DNA of 64,000 nucleotides from an uncultured Thiohalocapsa sp. (GCF_913063425.1 NZ_CAJXYK010000014.1:45307-109306); one strand, 5' to 3'; shown: positions 1-8,490, counted from the stretch's first letter. The notes: generated by a model from the letters alone, not told the origin. A program made the numbers and translations.

Positions 1-1
1 G

Positions 2-1033
2 CTGCACCTGCTGGACGCCGGGCTGCCGGACGCCTACGCCCCGCTGCTGGCGCTGATCGGGCCGCACCGGCGGTTTCTGGACATCGATGATCTGGAACAG
101 ATGGCCAAGGCCGCTGGCACGCCGCTGCCGCGGGCGACGCTGGAGCAATGCATCGCCGCACTGGAGGCCGGCGGGCTGCTGCAGCACCAGGGCCAGGGCA
201 TCCACCAGCTACACCCAGCGCTGAGCGGCTTCCTCGCCGAGGGTTATCCGCCGCCGGAGCCAGCGCGGCGGGCCTTCGTGGACTTCATGGGCCGCTATGC
301 CGATCGGCTGGCGCCGAAGAAGCTGTACGAGCAGCGTGGCCCCTTCGCGGTCCACGGCGGGAGCTTCCACCAGGCCCTGGCGCTGGCGCTGGCGGCGGCC
401 CTCGGCATGGACCGGGACGTCGCGGCGCTGACCCAATCCCTCGCCGCCCATGCCCAGAACCTCCGGGACCTCGCCGCCGCCGGGCGGCTCTTCGAGGCGT
501 TCAAGGACCACTGCGAGGCGCGAGATGATCAGGACTTGCTGGCCGGCGCCTACCACCAGCTCGGCATGATCGCCAAGGCACAGCGCGACTTTGCCGCTGC
601 CGGAGCATGGGCCTTGAAGGCGATCGGCGGCCTCGCGGGGGTCAACGACCGACACAGCCTGGGCATCGCGCTCGGCAGCTTCCTGCGGATCCTGCGAGCC
701 GCCAATGCCGCAACCCAGACCCAGCCCCGGCAGGCCTGGCAACAGGCCGGCCGGGACCAGATCGGCGACCTTGCCGAGCTGGAGCGCCGATTCGCGGAGC
801 AACCGACCGATGCCTGGCCCCACCGCCGACCCCGCCCGCAACCGCGCCCTGCTGCTGACCCGCGAGCGTGCCGAGCGCGTTCAACTCGTTCCGAAGCTCT
901 GCTTGGGAATGCGGTCACGAAGCTCTGCTTGAGCCCGGGAAGCAGAGCTTCCCGACCCGGTTCCCAAGCAGAGCTTGGGAACCAGCGGAGCCTCTCATGT
1001 GTGAGGTCCCGTTCCGACTGTGCCGGCCGCTGA
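2..1033 (+). CDS. C-terminal part of a TPR / STAND-like protein (5' end outside the window)
   Basis: The frame is open from base 2, so the gene begins before the window. The visible N-terminal part (bases 2 to about 260) resembles a winged-helix segment, and the Ala/Leu-rich helical pairs that follow (bases 360 to 760) look like degenerate TPR repeats. This layout is typical of the C-terminal half of STAND/AAA-type NTPases with TPR sensors. No catalytic motif is visible because the N-terminus is missing. After about base 850 the protein is read through a dispersed inverted repeat (888-983), so the last 60 residues are probably not native and the gene may be 3'-truncated. Internal ATGs, such as the one at 101, are unlikely starts. 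Function unknown; the family guess rests on overall look only. Confidence 0.5.
   Translation: MHLLDAGLPDAYAPLLALIGPHRRFLDIDDLEQMAKAAGTPLPRATLEQCIAALEAGGLLQHQGQGIHQLHPALSGFLAEGYPPPEPARRAFVDFMGRYADRLAPKKLYEQRGPFAVHGGSFHQALALALAAALGMDRDVAALTQSLAAHAQNLRDLAAAGRLFEAFKDHCEARDDQDLLAGAYHQLGMIAKAQRDFAAAGAWALKAIGGLAGVNDRHSLGIALGSFLRILRAANAATQTQPRQAWQQAGRDQIGDLAELERRFAEQPTDAWPHRRPRPQPRPAADPRACRARSTRSEALLGNAVTKLCLSPGSRASRPGSQAELGNQRSLSCVRSRSDCAGR
888..983. repeat. Dispersed inverted repeat (GTTCCCAAGC... type)
   Basis: The segment contains several copies, in both orientations, of a word close to AGCTCTGCTTGGGAA. The clearest is a perfect palindrome at 960-982 (GTTCCCAAGC, GAG core, GCTTGGGAAC). Read as protein it gives strings such as PKLCLG. 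Elements of this kind are familiar as interspersed repeats in many proteobacterial and cyanobacterial genomes and are not coding. It interrupts the end of the upstream TPR-protein frame. Confidence 0.7.
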
Positions 1034-1484
1034 CGCCCCCGGCGCGGTGGCGCAGGCAGCCGTGTCCGCGGCCGGACCACGCCGAGTGTTTCGGTCCATC
1101 GGGTAACGGCCAGCCACGCCTGCAGCCAAGCCTGGCAATCAGCCGCTTACATGAGCGAGTCATGGGTGGCAAGCCCACCCAGCGCGCTTTGGCACCGAGC
1201 GCGTCGGGCGTCCGCGCATTAGGCCGTCTGTCGGGCGGACTGCATCGGGCTTCTCCGGATGGTCATCTCGGGCGCAGATACTAACGCGATCCCGTGTCGC
1301 CGTGCTTACCCAACGACAGCATCGACGGCGGGCGCCTTCCGCCCCCTGGTCTGCGCCGCCGGCAACCTCGAAGGATGTCGCCTCTTGGTCAAGGCCAAGC
1401 GCTGGTACAGCCCCGAGCAGTCTATTCCCGAGCGGTCTATATTCACCCGATGTCGCCCCACCCAGCCCAGCCGCGCCCCGCGCC
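1034..1484. other. Intergenic, no supported gene; 15-bp direct duplication
   Basis: No convincing coding sequence. Bases 1412-1426 and 1427-1441 are two adjacent copies of CCCGAGCRGTCTATW (13 of 15 identical). The second copy runs into TATATT (1438-1443), a possible -10 element about 40 bases before the proposed start of the next gene. No matching -35 element was found. Confidence 0.4.
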
Positions 1485-2318
1485 ATGACCGGCAGATTCG
1501 GACGCCCCAACCCGGCACCGGGCCGCGGCATGGTCCGCCACCGGCGCCTGCGCCTGCCCGGCCTGGGGCGTATGCTGATCAGTCACCGCGCGCTGCGGAG
1601 CCCACGCACGGCCGGTGCGGACAGCGCGCCTGGGGCGGCACTGCACACCCCGAGGCGCGCGCCGCCCTGGATCATTTTCAGCCCCGGCGCCCTCACCCGC
1701 CCTGGCGACTATCCGCAGCTGCTGGCCGCCCTCACCGCCGCCGGCGCCGCGGTGCTGACGCTGGACTACCACTGGCCCAGGCTCTTCGCCGGCGACGCCG
1801 CCGAGCTGGGCAAGCCCATGCGCACCGTCCGGCGCCTGCGAAGCGGCCGGCTGCCGGCGCGGGGTCTCGCCCGGAACAGCCTGCCGCCACCGCCGCGCAG
1901 CCGCGGCGGCGCGAAGGTCCCACCGATCCGCATCCTCGGCTACAGCCTGGGCGGCTGGGCGCTCGCCGCGGGCTTCGACGCGCCGACGCACGGCCGGTCG
2001 CTGGAGATCGCCCTGCTCGGCGCCTCCACCCTGCGCGAGCCCTGGCAGCCGCCCAACCGCCGCCGCCAGCGCGTGCGCCTGCTGGCAGGCACCGAAGACG
2101 GCGTCATCGACAGCGCGGCCCTGAGCCGGCTCGCACAGGCCTTCGCCACCGAGATCGAATGGCTCGACGGCGTCAACCACTTCGGCCTGCTGAACGATGC
2201 CGTCGGCGCGCCCGACTTTCGCGCCCGCGACCGCACCACCCGCCTCAGCCGCCGCCGGTGCGCCGAGCGCGTTGCCCGCCGGCTTCTCTCGGCACGCAAG
2301 CGCCGGCCGGCGGCTTGA
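1485..2318 (+). CDS. Alpha/beta hydrolase, unassigned substrate
   Basis: A soluble protein of about 277 aa with an alpha/beta hydrolase layout. It has an N-terminal strand and oxyanion-type loop (WIIFSPGALTRPGDY), a nucleophile elbow GYSLGG (Ser near residue 154), a candidate acid in GTEDGVIDSAAL and a histidine in NHFGLL. Together these give a complete Ser-Asp-His set in the right order. ATG 1485 is preferred; ATG 1530 is also possible. An upstream ATG at 1302 would add a low-complexity Arg/Pro-rich leader unlike the family. The C-terminus is very basic. It stands alone, with a small membrane-protein gene downstream, and the substrate cannot be inferred. Confidence 0.65.
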   Translation: MTGRFGRPNPAPGRGMVRHRRLRLPGLGRMLISHRALRSPRTAGADSAPGAALHTPRRAPPWIIFSPGALTRPGDYPQLLAALTAAGAAVLTLDYHWPRLFAGDAAELGKPMRTVRRLRSGRLPARGLARNSLPPPPRSRGGAKVPPIRILGYSLGGWALAAGFDAPTHGRSLEIALLGASTLREPWQPPNRRRQRVRLLAGTEDGVIDSAALSRLAQAFATEIEWLDGVNHFGLLNDAVGAPDFRARDRTTRLSRRRCAERVARRLLSARKRRPAA

Positions 2319-2390
2319 GCCCGAATAGACAGCATCCGGCGCCGGCGACACAATATCCCGGCAGCACTCTGAGCGACCGCGGCTTGGCCC

Positions 2391-2729
2391 ATGGAGACAC
2401 TTGGCAAGATCCTCATGTTCGGCGGCCTTGGCCTGATGCTCTTCGGCGCCATGCGCCTCAGGGCATCGCGCCGCGGCCTGCTGCACCTCATCGCCCGCGG
2501 TGGCCTCTTCCGCGGCCCAGAGGCGAGTGCGCCCGATGCGGAGGAACGCCGGCGAGCGCTGAACGCCCTGGCCCTCGGCTTTGCCTACCTCGGCGGCGGG
2601 CTGGCGCTGACGCTCATCGGCGTGCCCTTGGCGCTGCCGCCGTCCGCCGACTGTGCTGCGGGGGTGAGCGCCGCCGGCGCCATTCAGAGCGCCTGCCGCG
2701 ATGGAGCGAGCCCCGGCGCGGCCTTCTGA
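2391..2729 (+). CDS. Small two-helix membrane protein, unknown
   Basis: Predicted 112 aa. Hydrophobic segments lie at residues 6-20 (ILMFGGLGLMLFGAM) and about 64-84 (ALGFAYLGGGLALTLIGVP), separated by a basic then acidic loop (EERRRALNAL), which suggests a hairpin in the inner membrane. The C-terminal 25 residues are Ala/Gly-rich and poorly conserved in appearance. It starts at ATG 2391, 72 bases after the hydrolase gene. The family is not recognised; coding is supported mainly by the regular hydrophobic pattern. Confidence 0.5.
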   Translation: METLGKILMFGGLGLMLFGAMRLRASRRGLLHLIARGGLFRGPEASAPDAEERRRALNALALGFAYLGGGLALTLIGVPLALPPSADCAAGVSAAGAIQSACRDGASPGAAF

Positions 2730-2760
2730 GGGCGCCGGCGGACCGACCAATCCCCACATT

Positions 2761-2788
2761 CGGCTCCGACGCCCCCGCGTCGGAGCCG
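2761..2788. terminator. Perfect 12-bp stem-loop between convergent genes
   Basis: CGGCTCCGACGC, loop CCCC, then GCGTCGGAGCCG: a perfect 12-bp GC-rich hairpin between the convergent genes ending at 2729 (+) and 2867 (-). There is no T-run on either strand, so it is not a classical intrinsic terminator, but its position suits a bidirectional transcription end. Confidence 0.45.
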
Positions 2789-2811
2789 ACTGCGGTCGCT
2801 CCAACACCCCG

Positions 2812-2846
2812 AATGGGTTTCGCTGCGCTCTACCCAGCCTACAAAG
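2812..2846 (-). repeat. Dispersed repeat fragment (WVERSETH type)
   Basis: Read on the minus strand the segment contains GTAGGCTGGGTAGAGCGCAG followed by CGAAACCCAT, translating to VGWVERSETH. This is a well-known interspersed, non-coding element in proteobacterial genomes that often generates false ORFs. Only one copy is seen here, just past the end of the minus-strand ABM-like gene. Confidence 0.55.
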
Positions 2847-2866
2847 CGTCTCTGCGGCCCAGGTCG

Positions 2867-3178
2867 CTAGTTCGGACCGGTGCGGCTGATGATCCGGCCG
2901 GACTCCTCGCCGAGCTTCTGAAGCGCAAACACCCCGCTCATCTCCCGTGCCCAGTCGGCGGCGAGCCGGCTGGAGGCCTTGGCCTGAGCTTCATCCTCGA
3001 ACACGCTCACGGTGACGACGCCCGGCAGACCGTCGCCGCCGAGACCGGTGACGATGACCTGATAGCTGACGAAGCCGTCAAGGGCACTGAGCTTGGGCAT
3101 GAGAACAGCATCCGCTTTCTCGCGCAGGAGGTCCGGATGCCCTTTGACGAGCTGGTAGCGGCGAATCGAGCTGTACAT
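2867..3178 (-). CDS. Small ABM-like (dimeric alpha-beta barrel) protein
   Basis: About 103 aa from ATG 3178. It opens with MYSSIRRYQLVKGHPD and contains ALDGFVSYQVIV and VTVSVFEDEAQAKAS, the strand-helix pattern of the antibiotic-biosynthesis-monooxygenase/dimeric alpha-beta barrel family. Such proteins are often stress or detoxification monooxygenases or simply ligand binders. An upstream in-frame start (3241) would add 21 residues rich in Ala/Pro; the shorter start is preferred because the barrel begins directly after it. No partner gene is evident. Confidence 0.6.
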   Translation of the reverse strand: MYSSIRRYQLVKGHPDLLREKADAVLMPKLSALDGFVSYQVIVTGLGGDGLPGVVTVSVFEDEAQAKASSRLAADWAREMSGVFALQKLGEESGRIISRTGPN

Positions 3179-3295
3179 GGCAGGGGGCTCCGGGGCAGTG
3201 GTTGCAGACGCCTGAACAACCATAGCCAATTCTCGGGACATCGCACGACAGGCGGGCGCGGAACCCGGGCCTGAGTTGCTTCAGCGCAGGCAGGC

Positions 3296-4042
3296 TCAAC
3301 CTGTTCCAGGGACGGCTGCCGCATCGCGGTTGTAGAGCACCGGCATCCGTCCCCGCCAGGTGGCCCACAAGGCATCGTCGGTGATCAGCGCGGCCATGCA
3401 ATGGGCGACGTTGATGCGGGACGTGGCGCCGGCGTCGAACAACGGGCTGCGGGTCGGCGCGGGGTGGAGGTCGTAGGGGCTGACGGCGTCCCGATCGACG
3501 AGACTGTCCGGACGCAGCGCGACCCACTCGATGCGGGGATGCTGTGGGCCGATGTCGGTGCGCAGGCGCTCCGCCGCCTGCTCATTGTCGGCATGGGGCG
3601 GTACCAGCGCCCGCAGCAGCGCGAGGACGAGGCGCTCGCGGGCGCCGCGGGGCTCGTCGAGATCGCGGTGGGCGACACCGGCGGAGGACATGAGCACGAA
3701 GCGCACCGGCACAGACGGGTCGCCGGCCTCGATGGCCCGACAGAGGCGCCGGACCGCGTCGGTCACCAGCCGGCGCGGTGGCCCGAAGACGCCGCGCAAG
3801 GTCATCCGGTGGCCGAGACAGGAGGCGACCGCCCGGCAGCCCGCCACCCGCTCGGCGAGTGCCGCGTCCGAGAGGTCCAACAGGCTCGCCACCGCCAGTT
3901 CCAGGCCCGTATGGCGGCGGAGTCCGTCGGGCAGCGCGTCCGCCGAGCGGACGATGGCCCGGACGCGCTCGCCACGGGACAGCAGCTCGGCAAGCAGCAG
4001 GCGCCCGGTGGCCCCGGTGCCGCCGACGACGAGGATGGTCAT
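3296..4042 (-). CDS. NAD(P)-binding atypical SDR / epimerase-like protein
   Basis: About 248 aa. It starts at MTILVVGGTGATGRLLLAEL, a glycine-rich dinucleotide-binding loop (GGTGATG), followed by RVRAIVRS, as in the atypical short-chain dehydrogenase (NmrA/YwnB-like) family. MSSAGV corresponds to the usual central strand and serine region; a clear YxxxK dyad is not evident, so it may be a regulator or non-catalytic reductase. A longer start at 4117 is possible, but the glycine loop should lie at the N-terminus. It follows the Hsp70 gene on the same strand with an 87-base gap. Confidence 0.7.
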   Translation of the reverse strand: MTILVVGGTGATGRLLLAELLSRGERVRAIVRSADALPDGLRRHTGLELAVASLLDLSDAALAERVAGCRAVASCLGHRMTLRGVFGPPRRLVTDAVRRLCRAIEAGDPSVPVRFVLMSSAGVAHRDLDEPRGARERLVLALLRALVPPHADNEQAAERLRTDIGPQHPRIEWVALRPDSLVDRDAVSPYDLHPAPTRSPLFDAGATSRINVAHCMAALITDDALWATWRGRMPVLYNRDAAAVPGTG

Positions 4043-4129
4043 GGGAAGCCCGCCAATGCAGGGCCGCGCCCGGCGCCGACAAGAGGTTGGCGCGCCGGCA
4101 GACCCGCCGCCCGCCAACAGCGCACTGCC

Positions 4130-5974
4130 CTACTCCCCCGACTGGCCGCGGGTATTGAAGGCCACCTGCCAGGGCCCCTCGTCCCCCACCAGCGGGAGGG
4201 CGGTGAGCTCCAGGGTGCCGACCTCGCTGACGGAGGCCCGCAGGCGCACCGGTACCACCTCGCCGCGCTTGCGGCCCTCCGCCGGCAGGTTGGTCTGGAT
4301 CTCTTCCAGCTCTTCCAGCTCGTCCTCGGGCCATTCCTCCAGGAGGTCGCCCACCTGGTCCTCGCGGCGCACGCTGGAGCCGAAGAAGCGAAAGCGCACC
4401 GGCTCGCCCACCACCAGCCCGAATTCCTGGGGCGCGGAGACGGGCTCGGAGCCCTCCTCCAGCCCGAAGGGCACGACGCAGAGCGCCTGGAGCTCCGGCT
4501 CCATGCCGGGGATGGCGGGCATGCTGCGCTCGACACCGACGTAGTAGGAGTGCGACGTGCCGCCGCGGATACGTACGCCGCCGTGCTTGCGCACATAGGC
4601 ATAGAAGGCGGCGCCGCGGGCCACGGCGAGGTCCAGGTCCCGCGCCTCCAGCAGCCGTGCGGGCGGGGCGTCCTCGGCGGCGAGCCAGTTGTTGATGACG
4701 TCCAGCACCCGCTCGCGCAGCACGCCGGCGTTGAACACGCCGCCGTTGAAGAGGATGGCGGTGGGGTGCAGGAAGGTGGCCCAGTGCGCGTGCTCGACGA
4801 AGCCCTCCAGGTCCTCCGTGGCGCCCGCCTGCCTGGACAGGAAGGCCGCCAGATGGCGGGTCACGGCCGGGTCCTGGGCGAAGGGCAGCCCGACCTTGGT
4901 GAGCGCGCCGCGGGCACGCTGGGTCGGATGCTCGGTGACGGCGACCTCCGGGAAGAAGCCGTCGATGAGCACGGCGGCCACCTCGGCCCGGGTGAGCTCG
5001 GTGCGGATGCTGCCGCCGATGAGCTTGGCGCCGCGGCTCGGCACCACCACCGGCACGGCCTCCAGACTGTCGTCCGCGAGCAGCATCTCCTTGGCCTGGC
5101 GGCAGCCGTGGGTCAGGGCCTGGAGCTGCCAACGGTCCAGCTCCACACCCTGGGCCTTGAGCTTCTGCTTCACCAGGTGCGCCAGCGTCAGGTCCATGTT
5201 GTCGCCGCCGAGCAGGATGTGCTCGCCGACGGCGACGCGGGTCAGCTCCAGGGTGCCGTCCTGCTCGGTGACGGCAATGAGGGAGAAGTCGCTGGTGCCG
5301 CCGCCGACATCCACCACCAGGATGATGTCGCCCACCTTGACGTCGTGCCGCCAGCGGCCCCGGCTGTCGTTGACCCAGCTGTACAGGGCCGCCTGCGGCT
5401 CCTCCAGGAGCACCAGGTGCTCGATGCCGATGGCGCGGGCGGCCTCGGCGGTGAGCTCCCGCGCGGCGGGGTCGAAGGAGGCCGGCACCGTCACCGTCAC
5501 CTCCTGCTCACCCAGTGGGTCGAAGCCGTGCAGGCCGTTCCAGGACTCCCGCAGGTGAGTGAGAAAAGCGACGCTCGCCTCCAGCGGCGACACCTGCGGG
5601 ATCTCCTCCGGCACCTCCGGCGGCAGGATGGGCGCCTTGCGGTCCACGTCCGGATGACACAGCCAGCTCTTGGCGCTGGAGACCAGCCGGATGGGCGTGC
5701 TCGAGCCCTGCTTGCGCGCGAGCTCGCCGATGACCTGCTCCGCCGGTGCCGGCCAGGGCAGGCCGAGGTCGCCGGGCCGGAACTCCTCCGGGTGCGGCAG
5801 GTAGAGGAAGGACGGCAGCATGGGCCGCTCCTCCACCGAGCCCGGGTCCACCAGCTGCGGGATGGGCATCAGCTGCTGCTCCACCTCCTCGCCCTCGCAC
5901 TTGGCGATCTCGACGAAGGACAGCGCCGAATGGGTGGTGCCGAGGTCGATACCGATGGCGAAGCGACTGCTCAC
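4130..5974 (-). CDS. Hsp70-family protein of the DUF2760-associated type
   Basis: A 614-aa Hsp70/actin-fold protein. The phosphate-1 motif is IGIDLGTTHSALSF (residues 7-20), the phosphate-2 motif VVDVGGGTSDFSL and the adenosine region ILFNGGVFNAG. The substrate-binding half is unlike DnaK and ends in an acidic stretch (EEWPEDELEELEE), so this is a specialised Hsp70, not DnaK. Its ATG overlaps the stop of the DUF2760 gene by four bases (5971-5974), which indicates translational coupling. In many genomes a second, larger Hsp70 follows this pair; here an SDR gene does. Client and role are unknown. Confidence 0.85.
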   Translation of the reverse strand: MSSRFAIGIDLGTTHSALSFVEIAKCEGEEVEQQLMPIPQLVDPGSVEERPMLPSFLYLPHPEEFRPGDLGLPWPAPAEQVIGELARKQGSSTPIRLVSSAKSWLCHPDVDRKAPILPPEVPEEIPQVSPLEASVAFLTHLRESWNGLHGFDPLGEQEVTVTVPASFDPAARELTAEAARAIGIEHLVLLEEPQAALYSWVNDSRGRWRHDVKVGDIILVVDVGGGTSDFSLIAVTEQDGTLELTRVAVGEHILLGGDNMDLTLAHLVKQKLKAQGVELDRWQLQALTHGCRQAKEMLLADDSLEAVPVVVPSRGAKLIGGSIRTELTRAEVAAVLIDGFFPEVAVTEHPTQRARGALTKVGLPFAQDPAVTRHLAAFLSRQAGATEDLEGFVEHAHWATFLHPTAILFNGGVFNAGVLRERVLDVINNWLAAEDAPPARLLEARDLDLAVARGAAFYAYVRKHGGVRIRGGTSHSYYVGVERSMPAIPGMEPELQALCVVPFGLEEGSEPVSAPQEFGLVVGEPVRFRFFGSSVRREDQVGDLLEEWPEDELEELEEIQTNLPAEGRKRGEVVPVRLRASVSEVGTLELTALPLVGDEGPWQVAFNTRGQSGE

Positions 5975-6651
5975 AGCTCCACCTCCGCGGGTGCCAGGAT
6001 GCGCACGTCACGGCTGCCCGTCACCTTGGGCAGCCGCACCTCGGTGGCGCGCCAGCCGCGGTGCATGAGCGCACCGGTGAAGGGGGGCTCACCCACGACA
6101 TTGCCGATGGGGCGCACGGCGGACGGGTCGAAGCCGCGCTCCAGCGTCACCTGGCTGCCCTCGGCCTCGGTGCGCACCGGGGCGATGCTGAGATAGTCCT
6201 TCAACACCTTGTGGCAGCCATCGTGCACCACCCGGGCGGCGGTGCCGATCTCCTGGTCCGAATAGTGGGTGATTTCTTCCTGCAGGAAATCCACGAAGCG
6301 GCCCTCCTTCTGCAGCAGCCCCAGCAGCACCAGCGCCGAGTCCGGCGGGGCCTCCTGAAGCTTGGCCGCGGGCTGCGGCAGCGGCGGCGGCCGCGCGCCC
6401 GCACCGCGGCCGGGCAGGGGGCCGGGCAGGGAGCTGGCGCCGTCCACGTAGAGATCCGTCAGCAGGCGCGCGTACTGCGCATCCGCCAGCGCCCGCGCGA
6501 AGCTGTAGGCGGCGATGGGCAGGCGCTTCAGCACGATCCAGGTCTTGCGCGCGGCAACGCCGAGCCAGTGCCAGGCGATGCCGAGCCAGATCTTGACCCT
6601 CGCGCGCACGGGCTTGAGGCGCTCCGCAATGGACGACGTCGGTTCAGTCAT
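5971..6651 (-). CDS. DUF2760 domain protein, partner of Hsp70
   Basis: Predicted 226 aa. The N-terminal third is helical and amphipathic/hydrophobic (KIWLGIAWHWLGVAARKTW), and may associate with the membrane. A Pro/Gly-rich linker (about residues 75-95) leads to a conserved C-terminal domain containing LLGLLQKEGRFVDFLQEEI, the hallmark of DUF2760. DUF2760 genes regularly precede Hsp70-like genes, and the four-base overlap here supports a functional complex, perhaps as a co-chaperone. The biochemical role is not established. Confidence 0.85.
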   Translation of the reverse strand: MTEPTSSIAERLKPVRARVKIWLGIAWHWLGVAARKTWIVLKRLPIAAYSFARALADAQYARLLTDLYVDGASSLPGPLPGRGAGARPPPLPQPAAKLQEAPPDSALVLLGLLQKEGRFVDFLQEEITHYSDQEIGTAARVVHDGCHKVLKDYLSIAPVRTEAEGSQVTLERGFDPSAVRPIGNVVGEPPFTGALMHRGWRATEVRLPKVTGSRDVRILAPAEVEL

Positions 6652-6890
6652 GCAATCGGACCCTCGGGGCAGGATGCGGATACTGCGGCGCCGCCGGCCT
6701 GGGCGGCGGTACCGGGCGGTCGGGATCGGCGCGCCGGGCCGCGCAGCCGCGCATCTTACCGCGCAGGCGCAGGGTCTTCATCTGCGCGCGCACCGCGCCC
6801 GGGGGATGCCGGCGCTGATGACAGGGAAACCGAGGACGCCGGCGCTGGCATAATCGCGCCTGTCTATCCGAACTGCCGACCCGATGTTCC

Positions 6891-7154
6891 ATGGGCCAGC
6901 ACCCAGCCGCACGCGCCGACAATGGCGCACCGCCCCTCGACCCCACACCCGCCGAGCGCGCCGAGATGATCGCCGTCGCCGCGTACTACCTCGCCGAGCG
7001 GCGCCGCTTCGCCCCCGGGGGCGCCGAGGCCGACTGGCTGCGCGCCGAGGCGCAGATCGACCGCATGCTGACGCAGGCCCGCGCCGCCGGCGTCGGGCGG
7101 GCGGCCTTCGACCGGCTCGGCCTGCGCAACGCCCTGCAGCTCTGGGCCGACTGA
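6891..7154 (+). CDS. DUF2934 small protein
   Basis: Predicted 87 aa. The central part (EMIAVAAYYLAERRRF then GGAEADWLRAEAQID) matches the DUF2934 signature: an alanine-rich helix followed by a W-x-x-A-E motif. Members are small soluble proteins of unknown function. The C-terminal part is specific to this protein. It converges with the channel gene downstream (7-base gap). ATG 6891 is used; an out-of-frame ATG lies at 6884. Confidence 0.7.
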   Translation: MGQHPAARADNGAPPLDPTPAERAEMIAVAAYYLAERRRFAPGGAEADWLRAEAQIDRMLTQARAAGVGRAAFDRLGLRNALQLWAD

Positions 7155-7161
7155 GGCCGGG

Positions 7162-8037
7162 TCAGCCGGGCTCGGCATCCGAGCTCCCGCGCGTCGTCGC
7201 CGCTCCGTCCCCACCGCGCTGCTGTGCGCGCAGCAGCTGCTCGATGCGCGCGAGCCGCCCCTCCATGGCCTCCGTGTGCTCGCGGATCCAGTGCACCTCC
7301 CCCGCCTCGCCCGTGCCGTTGAGCCGGTCCATGCGCTCGTGCTCCTTCTGAAGTGTCTCCAGCACGATACCGATCATCATGTTCAGGAAGATGAAGGCGA
7401 TGACGAAGATGAAGCTCAGGTAGTAGGCCCAGCTCAGCGGGTAGACCGCCATGGTCTCGTACATGACATCGGTCCAGTCCTCGAAGGTGGCCACGCGAAA
7501 GAGCGTCAGCATGGCAATGGAGATGTTGCCCCAGAGCGTTTCATTGATGCCGTGAAACAGGATGCTGCCCACCGCCGCATAGATGTAGAAGATGATGAAC
7601 ATGAGCAACGACACATAGCCCATGCGCGGCACGGCGCTGACGAAGGCGTTCAGCAGCACGCGCAGCTCCGGGATGATGGAAACCAAGCGCAATACCCGGA
7701 AAATACGCAGCAGCCGGCCGAGCAGCGCCATCTGGCTCTCTTCCACCGGGATCAGGCTGGCCACCACGATGATGAAATCGAAGACGTTCCAGCCCTGCGA
7801 GAAGAACCGGCGCAGATTGCCCTCGGCGAGCATCCGCACCGTGATCTCCGCGAGGAAGAACAGCGTCACCGCCACGTCGAGGACGTTGAACACCGCGAGC
7901 ACGCGGGGCTTTACGTCATAGGTGCTGGCGCCGATGACCAGCGCCGAGACGACGATCACGACGACGACGAAGGTTTCGAAGAGCTTGTTGTCTTTAAGCG
8001 CGGCAAAGCGGCGCTGCAGGGCTTCGAGGGACGACAT
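7162..8037 (-). CDS. Voltage-gated cation channel (NaChBac/BacNav superfamily)
   Basis: A 291-aa single-domain, six-TM channel. S1 is at about residues 21-39, S2 48-70, S3 84-97. S4 carries Arg108, 111, 114 and 117 at every third position (LLGRLLRIFRVLRL). S5 spans about 140-163 and S6 about 205-225 (FIFVIAFIFLNMMIGIVL). The pore loop reads TLFRVATFEDWTDVM, so the selectivity filter is T184-F-E-D-W-T-D190 instead of the usual TLESWS. A C-terminal helix with heptad spacing (about 245-270) probably forms the tetramerisation coiled coil. Bacterial homologues are mostly Na+ channels; the acidic filter suggests divalent permeability. Monocistronic in appearance. Confidence 0.88.
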   Translation of the reverse strand: MSSLEALQRRFAALKDNKLFETFVVVVIVVSALVIGASTYDVKPRVLAVFNVLDVAVTLFFLAEITVRMLAEGNLRRFFSQGWNVFDFIIVVASLIPVEESQMALLGRLLRIFRVLRLVSIIPELRVLLNAFVSAVPRMGYVSLLMFIIFYIYAAVGSILFHGINETLWGNISIAMLTLFRVATFEDWTDVMYETMAVYPLSWAYYLSFIFVIAFIFLNMMIGIVLETLQKEHERMDRLNGTGEAGEVHWIREHTEAMEGRLARIEQLLRAQQRGGDGAATTRGSSDAEPG

Positions 8038-8328
8038 CTGGGCCTCTCGGAACGGCGGGTCGGTACAAGTCGGCAGGCTGGGGACGGGTGCTCCGGGCCG
8101 GCGCCGCGGCCACTCAGGTCAGGCCCTGGGTCCGGGACCGCAGGGGTTCCCTGCCCCCGGGGGCCCGGCCGGTCATGGGCCGAATCCGCAGGCGGCTCCG
8201 GAGCCGGCGCGGCGCCGCCGACCTCACGCTTGCGGCGCCTGAAATGGTGCCTGTGGACGGCTCCCGGGAGGGGCTCTGGGGTCTTGAGCAAAAGCCCGGG
8301 GCGGCCTGAAGGGCCACCACAAGCCAGG
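8038..8328. other. Intergenic, nothing recognised
   Basis: A very GC-rich stretch between the divergent channel and cytochrome genes. Open frames here lack any recognisable protein pattern, and no RNA gene or repeat array was found. Confidence 0.4.
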
Positions 8329-8357
8329 TTGGCAACGGCCGCAGGATGTCATAGTAT
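8329..8357 (+). promoter_or_regulatory. Candidate sigma-70 promoter for the cytochrome/ankyrin/fcc genes
   Basis: TTGGCA (8329-8334) and TAGTAT (8352-8357), separated by exactly 17 bases, in a locally AT-richer stretch 134 bases before the NapC-like start. Five of six and four of six matches to the -35 and -10 consensus. No operator was recognised. Confidence 0.4.
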
Positions 8358-8490
8358 CCACGGCGACTGACAACAAAGAACCCGACGACAAGGTATCACG
8401 GGTCAGCCGCAGCTCCCCGCCCCATCGAGCCCGGCATTACACCACCACGGCAGCATCGCCGAGGTCACCACCGCCAAAGTGAGGATTCGC

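Noticed and set aside
1259..3274. Long plus-strand open frame of about 670 codons
   Set aside because: Arg/Pro/Ala-rich translation without any domain. It is the out-of-frame shadow of the alpha/beta hydrolase and neighbouring genes in GC-rich DNA.
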